Positions 42,801 to 53,932 of a DNA stretch of 64,000 bases are shown here, piece by piece; position 1 is the first letter of the stretch, and the number at the start of each line of letters is the position of its first letter. Origin of the DNA: Nephrocerus scutellatus. Taxonomy: Eukaryota > Arthropoda > Insecta > Diptera > Pipunculidae. The translations under genes and the position numbers were made by a program. Where the stretch lies: NCBI GenBank assembly GCA_947095585.1, contig OX352762.1, positions 31,844,669 through 31,908,668 of the forward strand. Reading direction: 5' to 3'. The notes under the pieces are model-generated. The model saw only the letters and a list, made by a program, of their open reading frames with translations, made no database searches and had not been told where the DNA came from.

Positions 42801-45800
42801 ATGTTTGGCGACGAATGGAGTTGGCGAACCAGCAGTGGCGGGAATCTATCTGAATGTTCTATGTAAGTTAGATGCATGTTCTTTTTTTCTGCAATTTTTA
42901 TTCTGTTTTTTTTATGCTCATCCTTGCGTTACACCAAATAGTTACCCCGGAAGTGCGGGCAACACATCTAGTTGTTCACACGAAAATCAACATGCGTGCC
43001 CATCTCGAATGTCTGGTGGAGGCGGCTCCAGCAGCTTCGGTCCATTGGTTCCATCATGGTGTGCCAGTTACAACGGATTCCAGATTAGCGCGCCATGACA
43101 ATGAAATGCAAACGAATCGTTCGCTAACACATTACTACACTGAATCAAAGCACATTTTGATCATCAAGAAGGTTCGCGACTCGGACTTGGGTTTTTACGA
43201 GTGCCGCGCTGAGAATAAGATTGGATTCAAGGGGGTGTCAATTGATCTAACGGGCCGGCCTATGCCATGTACATTCAAAATTAATCCAGGCGTTCAAAGT
43301 TCAACGTCACATGTTCTCATCTGGCAAACGGAAAGTCTATCTCCGATTATGGAATTTAAATTAAAATTTCGACAGATTCCTTCGGGTAAGATTTATTTAA
43401 CTGTTTTTTTGGTTTGAGAAATGTACTATCGCAAAATATTCGTACTTTATCGTCACTTTATTTGAAGGAAATGTGACGCCACAAAATCGGCCGCTAGTAA
43501 TCGAATGGACTGAGCTGACGATACCATCAGAAATCTCGGAAGGTAATTTTACAACGACATTTTCGGTAAATTTTTGGGCACTTGCATTTAACTTGTTGTA
43601 TTAAAACAGTGAAGCTGCTTGTTAGACCAAAGTTATGACTGTACTTTTATAATGCAGCAGTTTAATTGTATATTCACACTAAAGTATATATAAAATATAT
43701 ACATATACAAAGTATGTATTTGGTACAACCACGAATATCTGTTTTAAGACATAAGGCTTAATTTTTTAAATTCTTTATATTAACTTCGCGTGCCCGTGGC
43801 TGGCGGACTGGCTGGCTGGTCAGATCTTGTGATAAATTTTTAACCCACTTCCCAAAGCCCGATTTTATTGAAATTTTGCACACATGTACATTTCAGGTGA
43901 CAATACTTTTGGGGGGGGTTCCATGCAAATTTTTTTTCCCGGCTTCAGATCATTTTATACTATGATGACTGTCTTCTGCGTGCGTTGTGCACTGCTCTGA
44001 GCAGCACTGCATGTTTTACGATTGGGGTTGTTTTGTTGTTTGGTTGCAGTGCTTCGTATGTGTTTTTATATTTCAGCGTTTGTAGTGGAATTCAGTATAC
44101 TTTTGGTTATTAGAGAATTTACATGAAAAATTTAAATTTTTATGGGTTTTTTTTATTGGTAAACATCTTAGGGATAGGGGTAAAATTTGAGAGGTGTGTG
44201 TTAAAATAATTGAATGAAATAACTTTAATGTCTATTCTTTATGACTGCAAGTTTGCAAGTGAAAAAATATGTTACAATCGATACAGAGGGAATAAGCAAT
44301 CCAAGGTCGCGTCTACACGGACTATTGAATTAAGCAACTGACAAATTACTATTCGGTCATTGCCTCTTAATTTGATCCGTTAGTACAATTCAATTGTAAT
44401 ACAAAGATAAAATAAAATTTAATTTTTTTTAAATTTTTTTCTATGATGTTTCTGAAACAATATTCTTCCGAGTCCTTTTGTCATTATATCTGCAACTTGA
44501 TCGTTGGTTGAGATGTATTGCAACTTGATTTCCTTGTTGGCGACAACTTATATTCATCACATTTCAACGTGTCTTTGATCTTCTCACTTTTTGCGTCATT
44601 ATCCGCAACAACTGGAACATTTCTCAGTAACGTGTCCAATGAACTCGGTAAAAACTTTTCCAAATGCTTTTCTTCCAGAAAAATATTTATTCGATACTTC
44701 CAATTTGAGAAATTTGTAGCATTAAATGGTTTCACTTTTTGCATATTTGTTTCCATGGCCGACTTGCTCAATATTGTGAAATTCAAAAAAACAATGTTCA
44801 ATGCACGAGGCAACCTATGAACAAACAACGCTATTATACGCAATAAAAATGCAAGATTACACAATAAACGAAAACACCACAAACACCACTCTAGAATATT
44901 CGCGACTTGTTACAAATCGAAAAAAAATATTAAAACTTTTTATTTAGTGACTGGGGCCATAGCCTGTTATAATAATCAAGGAAATCAGTTTTATACAAAG
45001 GAAATAACTCTAATGTCTATTCTTTATGAATGCTTGTTTGCCAGTTACAAAAATATGTTACAATACTTGGGATATGTTACAGAGAGAATAAGTAATCCAA
45101 GGTCGCGTCCACACAGACTGTTGAATTGAGCAACTTACTGGCTAGTGCGGTCTTCCTTCTCGCTCTATCCATTGCAACTCTTACACTCTTAAAATGATAT
45201 GCTTAGCACAGCATGGGCGTTAAGGTTTAGGAAGAAAAAATTGTTCATGTAAATTCTCTAGTAGGAGATACATACTATGTGTTTAAAACTTGAAAAAAAT
45301 CGGGCTGATTTTAAAAAAATTTACAAGGGCACCACTCGGGTCTCAGGACCCGTTTACTCCAAAAATTTTGCAAAAATTTTGTCCATAAAAAAAACATGGG
45401 CAACCCTCGGGCCTCAGGACCCGTTCATTCCAAAAATTTTACAAAAGTTTGTCCATCGGAGATACACGTGTGCTTAAAATTTGAAGAAAATCGGGCTAAT
45501 TTTTAAAAAATTTATATGGGCAACACTCGGGCCTCAGGATACACAGGTGTATAAAATTTGAAGAAAATCGGGTTAATTTTTTTAAAAAAATTGTATGGGG
45601 CCTCACGACCCCGAGGCCTGGGTTCTCAAATTTTTTTACAAAAAGAGATACACATGTGTATAAAATTTGAAGAAAATCAGTTTAATTTTTTTTTAAAAAT
45701 TTGTATGGGGCCTCACGACCTCGGGGTCCGGGATCTCCAAAATTTTTACAAAAAGTGTTGTCCATCGGAGATACACATGTATATAAAATTTGAAAAAAAA

Positions 45801-48800
45801 CCGGGTTAATTTTGTAAAATATTTGTATGGGAGCCCACCGACCCCGAGGCCCGAGCGGCCCTAAATCTCCCTGGGTCTCCAAAATTTTTACAAAAAGTGT
45901 TGTCCCTGGAAGATACACATGTGTATAAAATTTGAAGAAAATCGGGTAAATTTTCTTTTGGAAGCCCCCCGCTCGCGAGGCCAGAGGACATGTGCATGTG
46001 TGCAAAATTTCAATGAAATCGGACTTTAAGAAGTGGGTTAAAAATTGATCGCAAGATTACACGACAAACGAACAAACAAACAAACACACGCACGGGCACG
46101 CGAAGTTTATATAGCGAATTTAAAAATTACTATTTTTCATGTAAATTCTCTAATAACCAAATGACAGAATGACGTGCAACTTGTTGTTCAATGCGTAGCT
46201 TGCCGTCGACATCAAACGACATTTCCACTATAAATGCTGAAAATTAAAAAAACGCCCAAAAAAAATGAAGTTTTTTTATGTAAGTTTCATATCGGGGATA
46301 CAAAGTTTGAAGAAAGTTATATGGGCGCCTCTTGGCCATGGGGCCCGATCACTTTCAAATTTTAATAGAAAGTATTGACAAAACCGGAGATACATATGTG
46401 TGCAAGGTTTGAATAAAATGGGGCTTTAGGCTTTAGCTTTAGCAAGCCAGCCAGCCACTGACAGAACCATGCCCACGTGAATTTAATATAGAGAATATAA
46501 GAGCAGGTGGTCGCTAAGGGGGTACCTACACCTTGCCACAATACTGCAGATTCGCCTGACTCTGATACTGTTATGTTGATTTTTTTGGTGAACTGAGTAC
46601 GATCTCAAAATTCTTTATGTTGCCATTCAGCCCATTCACCCTTGCTCTCATGTTCGTCACGAGGAAATACACTCCTTCACGAATTCCATTTATTTCACCT
46701 TTTAGAGCTCCCATCTTCTTATTTTGTTTATCAAACTTAGAATTAAGTTATTGACTTTGCTGATAAAATTCCCTCTTTAGATCTTGCTTGCTTTAGAGTT
46801 TGCTGGCTAAATTCCTGGTTTTAAAAACTTTTATTAAACTTCACTTGACCTCTGTGTGTCTGTTTATTCCGGGTTCCTTGAGGTCTATTTTAACCAATTT
46901 CACGACTGAAAGATGTAAGAGCTGACATTTTGTGAGCAGCTCATTCTTATGGGCCATTTTCGCGTGTGACGCGTGTAAAAGTGGAAATTATTTTCAGCAT
47001 CTCAAAACGAACATTATGCTTATTTCGTTGTGGAGTCTTGCGATCAATTTTTAACCCACTTCCCAAAGCCGGATTTTATTGAAATTTGAAATCGGGCTAA
47101 TTTTTAAAAAAATTGTATAGGCCCCAACGGGCTTCAGGGACCGTTCAATTCAAACATTTTACAAAAAGTGTTGTCCATCGGAGATACACATGTTTATAAA
47201 AGTTGAAGAAAATCGGGTTAATTTTTAAAAGATTGCTATGGACACCCCTCGGGCCACAGGGCCCGTTCACTCCAAAAATTTTACAAAAAGTTTTGTTCAT
47301 CGGAGATACACATGTGTGTAAAATTTGAAGAATATCAGGTTAATTTTTTTAAAAATTTGCATGGGGCCTCACGACCCCGGGGCCCGGGTTCTCCAAAATT
47401 TGTATAAAAAGTGTTGTCCATCGGAGATACACATGTATATAAAAGTTGAAGAAAATCGGGTTAATTTTTAAAAGATTTATTTGGACATGAGTTTTGTTCA
47501 TCGGAGATAAACATGTGTGTAAAATTTGAAGAAAATCGGGTTAATTTTTTTAACAAATTTGTATGTGGCCCCAGGACCCCGAGGCCTGGGTTCTCAATTT
47601 TTTTTACAAAAAGTGTTTTCAATGGGAGACATGTGTATAAATTTGAAGAAAATCAGTTTAATTTTTTTTAAAAATTTGTATGGGGCCTCACGACCCCCGG
47701 GCCGGGGTCTTCAAAATTTTTACAAAAAGAGTTGTCCATCGTATATACACATGTATATAAAATTTGAAGAAAATCGGTTAAATTGTAAAATATTTGTATG
47801 GGAGCACCCCGACCCCGAGGAGCGAGGAGCCCCAAATTTTAATAGAAAGTATTGAAACCGGAAATATACCGGAAATTTCAATAAAATCGGGCTTTGGGAA
47901 GTGAGCTAAAAATTGATCAGAAAATCTGACCAGCCAGCCAGCCACGAGCACGCGAAGTTAATATAGAGATTTTTAAAAAAATCAAAAATTTCTTTGCAGA
48001 TTTTGGTACACCGAAGAGGTTAATTATCCAAAATCATTAAAAAAGTTTGACTAAATAGCAAATGCTAAAGAATGTTATAACAGCAACAAAACGTCTCAAT
48101 AACGCAGTGAGCATTCGTTTTTGATTGTTTTTAAATTCTATATATTAACTTCACTTGCTAAGTCTCTCTTTCCGTCTTCCTAATCACTGTAGTGTTTTCA
48201 AAGCGGAAATCATGGCTATTCAGGAAGCCTTGTCGTGGCTGAAGAGTAATGTAATATCTGTTAAGGATATCCACATTTTCTCGGATAGCCGGGCTACGCT
48301 AAAGTCCATGGAATCAGTCTCCACAAATTCCATTCTAGCCCGGAATTGCCAATTCTCTCTTGGGGAGATGGCGGAGTATTTCAACATTCACCTGTGCTGG
48401 GTATGCTGGTAATTGTATGGCTGATGAACTCGCCAAACATGGAACCACACTACCCCTATTGCCTGAAAATGGTTCACTAGGCATGCCGATCGCTACGTGC
48501 AAACTCATGTTTAAACGGGATGCTATAATAAAAACTAATTATAGATGGTCAAACGGCACAACTTGCGTAGCAACGAAGCAGATCTGGCCCAAGCTAGATC
48601 CGGAACGCTCCAAGTGTTTGATCTCTCAAAACAGACTACACATTAGTGCCATTATAGGTGTCATAACTGCACACTGTCTCATAGGCAAGCATGCAGAAAG
48701 GTTAGGAGTCTTTTCCAACGATTTCTGCAGCAGCTGCATGGATGAGGAGGAGCAGGAAACCACTCTCCATCTACTTTGTACGTGCCCAGCCCTCTCGAAT

Positions 48801-49947
48801 AGGTGGAAGCTCCATCTGGGAGCGTTCTTTTTCAACGATCTCAACGATCTAACCACGAAGCACGTCCGGTTGTCGGTCAGTCGATCGGTCGTCGGTTTGT
48901 CGTGGAATCTTGCGATCAATTTTTAACCCACTTCCCAAAGCCCGATTTTATTGAAATTTTGCGCACATGTGTATTTCCGGAGACACACTTTCTATTAGAA
49001 TTTGGGTCCTCAGGGCCCCATGGACAACAATTTTTGTAAAAATTTTGGAGCCCTGGGCCCCAGGGTCATTAAGCCCCAAATTTTTTTTTAAAAAAATGAA
49101 CCCGATTTTTTTCAAATTTTATATACGTGTGTATCTCGGATGGACAACACTTTTTGCAAAAATTTTGGCCCGGGCCCGGGGCCACCAGGTCATGGGGCCT
49201 CATTAAAAATTTTCAAAAAAATTAACCCGACTTTCTTCAAATTTTATACACCTGTGTATCTCCGATGAACAAAATTTGTTGTAAAGTTTTTGGAGTGATC
49301 GGGCCCTGAGACCCGTGTGGTGTCCATGTAAATTTTTTAAAAATTAGCCCGTTTTTCTTCAAATTTTAAACACATACATTTCTCCTATTAGAGAATTTAC
49401 AGGAAAAATTTTAATTTTTATGGGTTGTTTTTTTTACGGACGGAGCCACATAAAAGTCCAAATCAAATATACCTGCAGCAATCGGTTTATAAAATTCTCA
49501 ATTTAGTATTTTCTCTACGCAATTCAAGGTCCAATCCACACAACCTCGTATAACCTCCGTGGACTTCAACCGGCAAGTGTCTACGAGGTGGCAGTGCTGG
49601 CGCGCAACAGATTTGGCTGGAGCGACAACAGCAAGATTGTGAGATTCGCTACCGGTGGTGAGGGTATGTGATAATGTTATGAGTCTTGGTATTTAGTTAC
49701 GTTTTAGATATAGACTAATTAAATATTTTCAGTTGAGTTGCCAAACTATTCAACTGAGTCGGAATTACAGTATGAAGACTTCGCTGAAGAAGAAGAAGAA
49801 GATTTTCTCAATGAAATTACTCAGAGTTCTCAGACGTATAAAGCGAGCACAAGTCGTGGAGCTACGTCCACTAATTCAAAGGCAAGTCGGACTAGCCTGC
49901 TAATGCTTTTAAATTTGATAATAATATTTGGAGTAATTTTTATTTAA
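39647..49947 (+). CDS. wrapper: wrapper-like Ig/FN3 cell-surface protein, six exons
   Basis: Exons are 39647-39836, 42386-42862, 42942-43385, 43468-43542, 49529-49663 and 49733-49947. All five introns are phase 1 with GT/AG ends, and the joined frame is 511 codons. Residues 13-27 are a signal peptide core. Ig domains have Cys pairs at 60/115, 158/203 and 246/310. A fibronectin III domain follows (about 325-425, ending with FGWSDNSKIVRF), then an acidic linker and a hydrophobic C terminus (LLMLLNLIIIFGVIF) fit for GPI attachment. This is the architecture of Drosophila wrapper, a GPI-anchored protein of midline glia needed for glial survival and axon wrapping. Klingon has a similar layout and is the main alternative, but the sequence blocks read as wrapper. 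The alternative start at 39662 (MDTVSRNF) is possible. No stop or frameshift is seen, so the gene appears functional. Confidence 0.82.
40400..40690. repeat. Strand-asymmetric CCAAAAGACC minisatellite in intron 1
   Basis: About 25 degenerate copies of a 10-12-bp unit (ccaaaagacc, ccaaaatacc, tcccaaaaga) give almost no G or T-rich stretches on the + strand. The inverse strand is a long open frame rich in W, F and G, which is an effect of composition and not a gene. Confidence 0.85.
40691..42385. other. Rest of wrapper intron 1, no feature seen
   Basis: AT-rich intron sequence. No transposon or coding motif was recognised. The acceptor at 42384-42385 (acaacag) is preceded by a weak pyrimidine tract. 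Confidence 0.5.
42386..42862 (+). CDS. wrapper: wrapper-like exon 2 (rest of Ig1, Ig2)
   Basis: 159 residues, from TPYRYVRWHRDD to AGIYLNVL. They include the Ig1 motif DTGEYYC and the Ig2 pair FEITCEA and PIECLAT. The donor is T/gtaagt at 42862. Reading through it gives an open frame to 43098, but exon 3 lies in another frame. Confidence 0.88.
42942..43385 (+). CDS. wrapper: wrapper-like exon 3 (Ig3, start of FN3)
   Basis: TPEVRATHLVVHTK, HLECLVEAAPAASVHWF and SDLGFYECRAENKIG form Ig3. RPMPCTFKINPG and VLIWQTES begin the fibronectin III domain. The acceptor is aaatag/TT and the donor G/gtaaga. The intron before it is only 79 bp. Confidence 0.88.
43468..43542 (+). CDS. wrapper: wrapper-like exon 4 (FN3 middle)
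   Basis: A 75-bp exon encoding NVTPQNRPLVIEWTELTIP and SEISE. The acceptor is ttgaag/GA and the donor G/gtaatt. It keeps phase 1 on both sides. The following intron is almost 6 kb and full of transposons. Confidence 0.75.
43768..44165 (-). repeat. Interspersed repeat family R copy in intron 4
   Basis: From ttaaattctttatattaact with tcgcgtgcccgtggctggc to gagaatttacatgaaaaatt and atgggtttttt. The middle (cgtgcgttgtgcactgctct) is shared with 55320-55370. Confidence 0.8.
44199..45180 (-). mobile_element. Copia-type LTR element, internally deleted
   Basis: Two direct repeats flank a ~560-bp core: 44199-44390 and about 44965-45180 (shared words include atgtctattctttatgaatg and aatccaaggtcgcgtc). 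Just inside the 5' LTR, ggctatggccccagtcact on the - strand resembles the copia primer site, which pairs with an internal segment of initiator tRNA-Met. The core fuses the gag start to the end of the pol RNase H. It cannot move without a helper. LTR edges are approximate. Confidence 0.75.
44405..44760 (-). pseudogene. Copia gag start fused to pol end
   Basis: The frame from the Met near 44759 reads METNMQKVKPFNATNFSNWK, then YRINIFLEEKHLEKFL, the N terminus of copia-type Gag. After about residue 70 the DNA switches to sequence that in another frame gives KLQYISTNDQVADIMTKGL, the last segment of copia pol. Protease, integrase and reverse transcriptase are all deleted between them. Confidence 0.8.
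45235..46125 (+). repeat. Interspersed repeat family R copy in intron 4
   Basis: Starts ttcatgtaaattctctagta, has about seven ~115-bp units with gagatacacatgtgtataaa, and ends gcgaagtttatatagcgaat (46099). A well-preserved long copy. Confidence 0.85.
46126..46505 (+). repeat. Interspersed repeat family R, short copy
   Basis: Starts ctatttttcatgtaaattct, contains atgggcgcctcttggccatg, and ends gtgaatttaatatagagaat. Adjacent to the previous copy, head to tail. Confidence 0.75.
46580..46825 (-). pseudogene. Gypsy gag coiled-coil remnant
   Basis: tcaaacttagaattaagtta and ttgctgataaaattccctct with gatcttgcttgc resemble the gag region around 25900-26010 of gypsy copy 1. It lies between family R pieces in intron 4 and is short and decayed. 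Confidence 0.45.
47050..47975 (+). repeat. Interspersed repeat family R copy in intron 4
   Basis: Six or more internal units (catcggagatacacatgttt at 47178, then 47298, 47421 and 47500) end with ccagccagccagccacgagc and gcgaagttaatatagaga. The left edge includes a piece in the opposite orientation (aatttttaacccacttccca, 47047). Confidence 0.8.
48129..49430 (-). repeat. Interspersed repeat family R copy with LINE segment inside
   Basis: Left boundary ttttaaattctatatattaacttcact (48129-48155) is the family terminus. LINE sequence then runs to about 48890, after which family sequence resumes (tcaatttttaacccacttcc at 48916) and continues to agagaatttacaggaaaaat and atgggttgtttt. Family sequence flanks the coding piece on both sides. 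Confidence 0.8.
48155..48926 (+). pseudogene. LINE RNase H and zinc-binding C-terminal fragment
   Basis: VFKAEIMAIQEALSWL with the catalytic Glu, then HIFSDSRATLKSM with the catalytic Asp, are RNase H motifs. After a frameshift near 48415, NCMADELAKHGT gives the final Asp motif. Then WPKLDPERSKCLISQNR, TAHCLIGKHAERLG and CSSCMDEEEQETTLHLLCTC form the C-terminal zinc-binding tail. This order is that of I/LOA/R1-type LINEs with RNase H. The first RNase H Asp and all upstream pol sequence are missing. It is related to 1965-2460. Confidence 0.85.
49529..49663 (+). CDS. wrapper: wrapper-like exon 5 (end of FN3)
   Basis: Encodes GPIHTTSYNLRGLQPAS, then VYEVAVLARNRFGWS and KIVRFATGGE, with the typical Tyr and Trp positions of the FN3 G and F strands. 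The acceptor is ttcaag/GT and the donor G/gtatgt. Confidence 0.85.
49733..49947 (+). CDS. wrapper: wrapper-like exon 6 (acidic linker, GPI tail)
   Basis: VELPNYSTESELQYEDFAEE, then a Ser/Thr-rich stretch (KASTSRGATSTNSKASRTS) and the hydrophobic tail LLMLLNLIIIFGVIFI before the stop. Small residues before the tail offer possible GPI attachment sites. The acceptor is ttttcag/TT. Confidence 0.85.
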
Positions 49948-49974
49948 ATTTTGTGATTTTTTATTTTTACAAAC

Positions 49975-49980
49975 AATAAA
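49975..49980 (+). terminator. Polyadenylation signal of the wrapper-like gene
   Basis: AATAAA lies 28 bases after the stop codon. A second AATAAA-like aataaaataa follows near 50008. Confidence 0.6.
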
Positions 49981-50309
49981 TTATGATCAAGAGACATTTT
50001 TTATGAATAAAATAATTTTATGCTTTGAAATTTCACAAAAGTATTTAAAAATATTTTAATTACAATTAGTGTATGTTACGTCAAAGGTTATTTTATTAAT
50101 TTTTTGTAGTCTAATACGAATAATTGATTGAAGACAGAATTTTACGTTTTACGAAGGCAGTACACAGTACTTAGCATTGGCAAGTAAATTAATATTACTC
50201 ATGCTTCGCTCAAACATATGCCGGAGTTTTTGTTGGTTTTGTAAATCTTTTTTGCAGCGCCGTTAACAATACTAAAAGAATAATGTTCGTAACACATTTT
50301 CGTAACATT
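49981..50309. other. 3' flank of the wrapper-like gene
   Basis: AT-rich DNA. No feature seen beyond a possible distal polyadenylation site near 50010. Confidence 0.4.
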
Positions 50310-50945
50310 ACCCCAGAATACAACTGGCAAAGAAGATGGGTCTAGTCAAGTAAGGGTAGATGGACCCATAGATTAATACCATCTATAAAATTATGGGCAG
50401 GTAGAAGTCATGGAGAAGTAGACTTCTATCTTACCCAATTTTTAACTGGGCATGGGTGCTTCCGCTCATACCTCTTTTAATATAAACACGAAAGTTCACC
50501 CGACTGTACTTTATGTGAGGGTATACCAGAAGATGTCGGACATGTTTTCTTTCATTGTCCACGTTTTGCAGGAGTAAGACAGGATGTGTCAGAGCAAATA
50601 GGGCACACTATTTCGCCAGAAAACATACTTAATTCTATGCTACAAAATTAGGAGATATGGAACGCAATCAATGGAATGTCTTCCAGAATAATGCAGCGCC
50701 TACGGTGTCTCGAGCGTGAGAGGAGAAATGAAGAAGTGTGTTATAATGTGAATAAAGAAGAAGAATAAAATATCAAAAATGAAAGTGCAGCCATCGCTGA
50801 GAGCCTTCCCGCGATGAAATGCCTAACGGTAGTCCCGCGGGACTGGCTATGAATTAATAACTGGGGGTTGGTTTTACTCAGTAAGAATCTGACTCTCGCA
50901 CATGTTAATGCTCAAGGTGCACATGTGAAGTCTTTAAAGATTTCC
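50310..50945 (+). mobile_element. R1-type LINE 3' end
   Basis: In broken frames: LTQFLTGHGCFRSYL, CTLCEGIPEDVGHVFFHCPR and RLRCLERERRNEE, the C-terminal zinc region (C..C...H...C) and tail of R1/LOA-type LINEs. A 3' UTR follows with gtagtcccgcgggactggct and gttggttttactcagtaaga, a form common in these elements. Upstream reverse transcriptase is absent. Confidence 0.75.
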
Positions 50946-51142
50946 AACCTCCTCCATAAAAAAAACCCAGAATACAATGAGTCTATATATACTGATTTGC
51001 TTCCTTTATTCACAAATTACAGCTTTTTTTTTTTCCAAAAAGCAAGAGTTCACAAATTCACACCTTCCCAAATTTGTAATTGTAATTTCGGAGATTTACC
51101 TTTTCTTCTCTTGGGATTGTAAAGCCAGACCTTATCTCCTTC

Positions 51143-52140
51143 CTAAAATCCTCCACAGTTCGGACGCAGGTCATATCGCGTTTTCATCCGGTTGCTGGCA
51201 TCCACTATGTTGCTCCTTACCGCATGATCATTGATCATCCTCTGTCTTAAATCAGTCACGTAATTTTCCTCTGTAACCGACTGGTGATCCAAACTTAATA
51301 TCGCACGGTAGACGAAGTTCTCTGCCAAATACGAACATTGCTGGTGAGTTTTTATTTGTATTGTGTACAGCGTGCTGCGATATCCCGTCATAGCAGCGGT
51401 ATGCAGCGATCCTTATTATCTTGATTGTTATTAACTTCTTTTCGCAGATGCTCTTCCAGCATTCAGTTGAACGGTATGGTTGATACCGTCCGACTGTGGA
51501 TGTAACGTAGTAGTCCTCGTTTTCTTGATGTTGAGTACTTGGCACAGCTCTTGGAAGTGACTCAAAATTCCGCCCTTGAACAGAATGCAGTTGCAGTGGT
51601 ACTCCGAATCGACATATCCAATTTTCCACAAATGCCCTGGCCACCGTGCTAGCTTTTTTGTTTTCGATAGGATATGCTTCTGCCATTCACTGAAGTAGTC
51701 AATACACACGAGTATATAGCGATTACCGTTCCGCGTATATGGAAATGGGCCAGCTATGTTCATTGCTATCCGCTCAAATGGCGCTCCAACATTGTACTGA
51801 TGCATTTTCCTCTGGTTCTTGGTTGCGGTCTTTGCTTGCGGCACATAAGTCACACGTTCGGCACCAATCTTCCACATCTCTGCGGCAGTTGACCCAGTAG
51901 AAGCGGCTTCTAACTTTATCCAGCATCTTGTTTATGCCCAAATATGCTCCTGATGTACCACTGTGTAACTCGTGAAGAACTTCTTTGACTCGGTTCGTTG
52001 GTAGCACAATTTGTGATATGGAGCTTTGACCATCGGCAGATTCCCATTGTACAACCAATAGTCCATCTTTTAACTTCAATGATTGGCATTGAGCCAAGAA
52101 ACTTTTTACTGTTTAATTTGTTATTGCAATCTGGTGCCAC
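51143..52140 (-). pseudogene. Gypsy integrase, copy 3
   Basis: In overlapping frames: the zinc-binding domain with EVLHELHSGTSGAYLGINK and WCRTCDLCAASK, the core start FERIAMNIAGPFPYTRNGNR with the first Asp near CIDYFSEW, FVENWICRFGVPLQLHS in the second Asp region (the Asp is lost), and the C-terminal part with FGRELRLPCDIKFG and MKTRYDLRPNC. It would insert the cDNA. Repeated shifts make it nonfunctional. Confidence 0.82.
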
Positions 52141-52183
52141 TGCGGTCTTTCTACTTGCTCCATCCTTTCAAATATTGTAGCAA

Positions 52184-52640
52184 TTAATTCGTAATTCGTA
52201 AGACAACTGAGCACTGCTGGTTTTTCGGACTTTTACTGTGTGTGTACTGGGAGACACAACCCTTTCTGAATGGCCCATCATTGTTATTATCAGTAATTCT
52301 GAGCAGGACTTCCACATTACGGCATCTTAATACTTGTTTTCTTAAATCAAGTGACATCTGGTTCGTCATCATAAAATCTAGATGTAATAAACAATTGTCC
52401 CTCACACGGGCAACAATAAACCGATGTTTAAACATTAATCCTCCAAACACGACTGTAAGGAAACGTTCTCCCATAACCACTGCAGTTGTTCTCAGCTTAT
52501 AGTGATTCACTTTCTCTACTTGCTTTCCAGGCACAATTTCAGGACTCACGATTGATTTGGAGCTTCTGTATCAGAATAAAATCCCATGGTCTTCTCTGCA
52601 ATACGCCATTAACTACCAGACTGTTGCAATCCTTTCCAAG
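52184..52640 (-). pseudogene. Gypsy protease, copy 3
   Basis: It reads LGKDCNSLVVNGVLQRRPW, then a shift, with the catalytic DTGA changed to DTEA, then PEIVPGKQVEKVNHYKLRT and LLHLDFM. Both the frame and the catalytic Gly are damaged. Confidence 0.72.
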
Positions 52641-52798
52641 ATTTGTACCTTATACTGTGACCCTGGGATATTTTCTTGACTTCATCAGCTTTTACCTTGT
52701 CAATCTGGTATATTGCTCTGCCTTATTCCACTGTAGTGCATCTCCCCTGTTATCTTTCCAGATTCTTAACACCATTGTTTAGCTGTCTCGTCGTGTTT

Positions 52799-53701
52799 TC
52801 AGTGCTTCGTTCCTTGCCACCCCGAATAAAATGTCCAGGTTTCTGACACTTTTTGATTGAGAAATAGATCTGTCGTTGATGATTTTCTGATCTCTGTTTC
52901 AATTCCAGGTTTTAACTGTGTGATGTTCCCGATTTCCAGCTTGCACTTGATTTCCAAAGACACACTGGCTTTAGCTGCTTCGTACTCCAATGCCGATGCA
53001 CATTCATCATTCATTGTTTTTCCTCTCGCTGTTGTCCACAAATGAAACTTTAATTCGCCGTCTACAACCGCATTAATAAAGGCATCCACTGCCAGTTCGC
53101 CTACTATATCAGCTAGAACAGTGAAATAGGCACGTCGCGCCAGCTTTGTTATTTCTCGTTCTAGATCTTGAAGACTTTCTCCGTGCTGTTGTCTTTTATT
53201 GAGCAGCTGTATTTTGCATAACTCTTGGCTGTGAGAGTGTCCGAACCGCAAATCTAATTCTTAAAGGATTCTTTCGGAACTCATCCCTAAGTCTGGAATC
53301 ATCGGAAGTACATCGGCTGCCTTGCCTCGCAGAGTTAGTATTGGAGCATTAAGTTGTTCCTCAGTAGCCCATCCGTTAAAACAAACCGCAGTTCAAAACT
53401 GAATTTTAAAATTCTCAAATTCCATATCACCATCAAACGGAGGAAGTTTTAAAAAGTCTTTCTGGATCCTATAAGATTCTGAAATGAGTTTGAAACTTAT
53501 ATAGCTCATCAGCTCTATTTGCTCATACAACTTGTCGCTTAAGTAATTAATTATTTCCCTTTGCTGGTCAAACATTTGTTGTATTAGGGCTTTCAGCATC
53601 GTTTCCATGTTTGACACTTCCTTATTTTCTGAACTAGTTGGTTTTCGCTCCATTAACTCCGTCTTAACTGAAAACACATCACTAGTTTTCTCGATTTTCA
53701 C
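52799..53701 (-). pseudogene. Gypsy gag, copy 3
   Basis: The frames have VKTELMERKPTSSENKEVSN, LKLPPFDGDMEFENFKIQF and RFGHSHSQELCKIQLLNKRQ, then LEREITKLARRAYF and SALEYEAAKASVSLEI. They match copy 1 gag motif by motif. The long Gln-rich coiled coil of copy 1 is shorter here. Confidence 0.78.
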
Positions 53702-53932
53702 TTTTTACAATTTGTTGCAAAAATAATTCTTCTTTATCTCCCAGCTCTTTTTTTAACTCTTATCGATTTGCAAAATTTCACTTAATGTCTCACGATTTGC
53801 AAAATCACAAATTAATTTATTGTTTCATGAATCGCAAAATAACAAAAAAATTTTATTGCTTCACAATTAGGAAAATTTTAAGGTATCATGATTTGCAAAA
53901 TCATCAACTAAATTATTTATTTTTTCACGAAA

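Noticed and set aside
42373..43098. 241-codon frame running past exon 2 of the wrapper-like gene
   Set aside because: The donor at 42862 and the Ig3 sequence in another frame show that the part after 42862 is intron and out-of-frame exon 3.
44518..44820. 100-codon plus-strand frame
   Set aside because: Shadow of the copia gag start on the minus strand.
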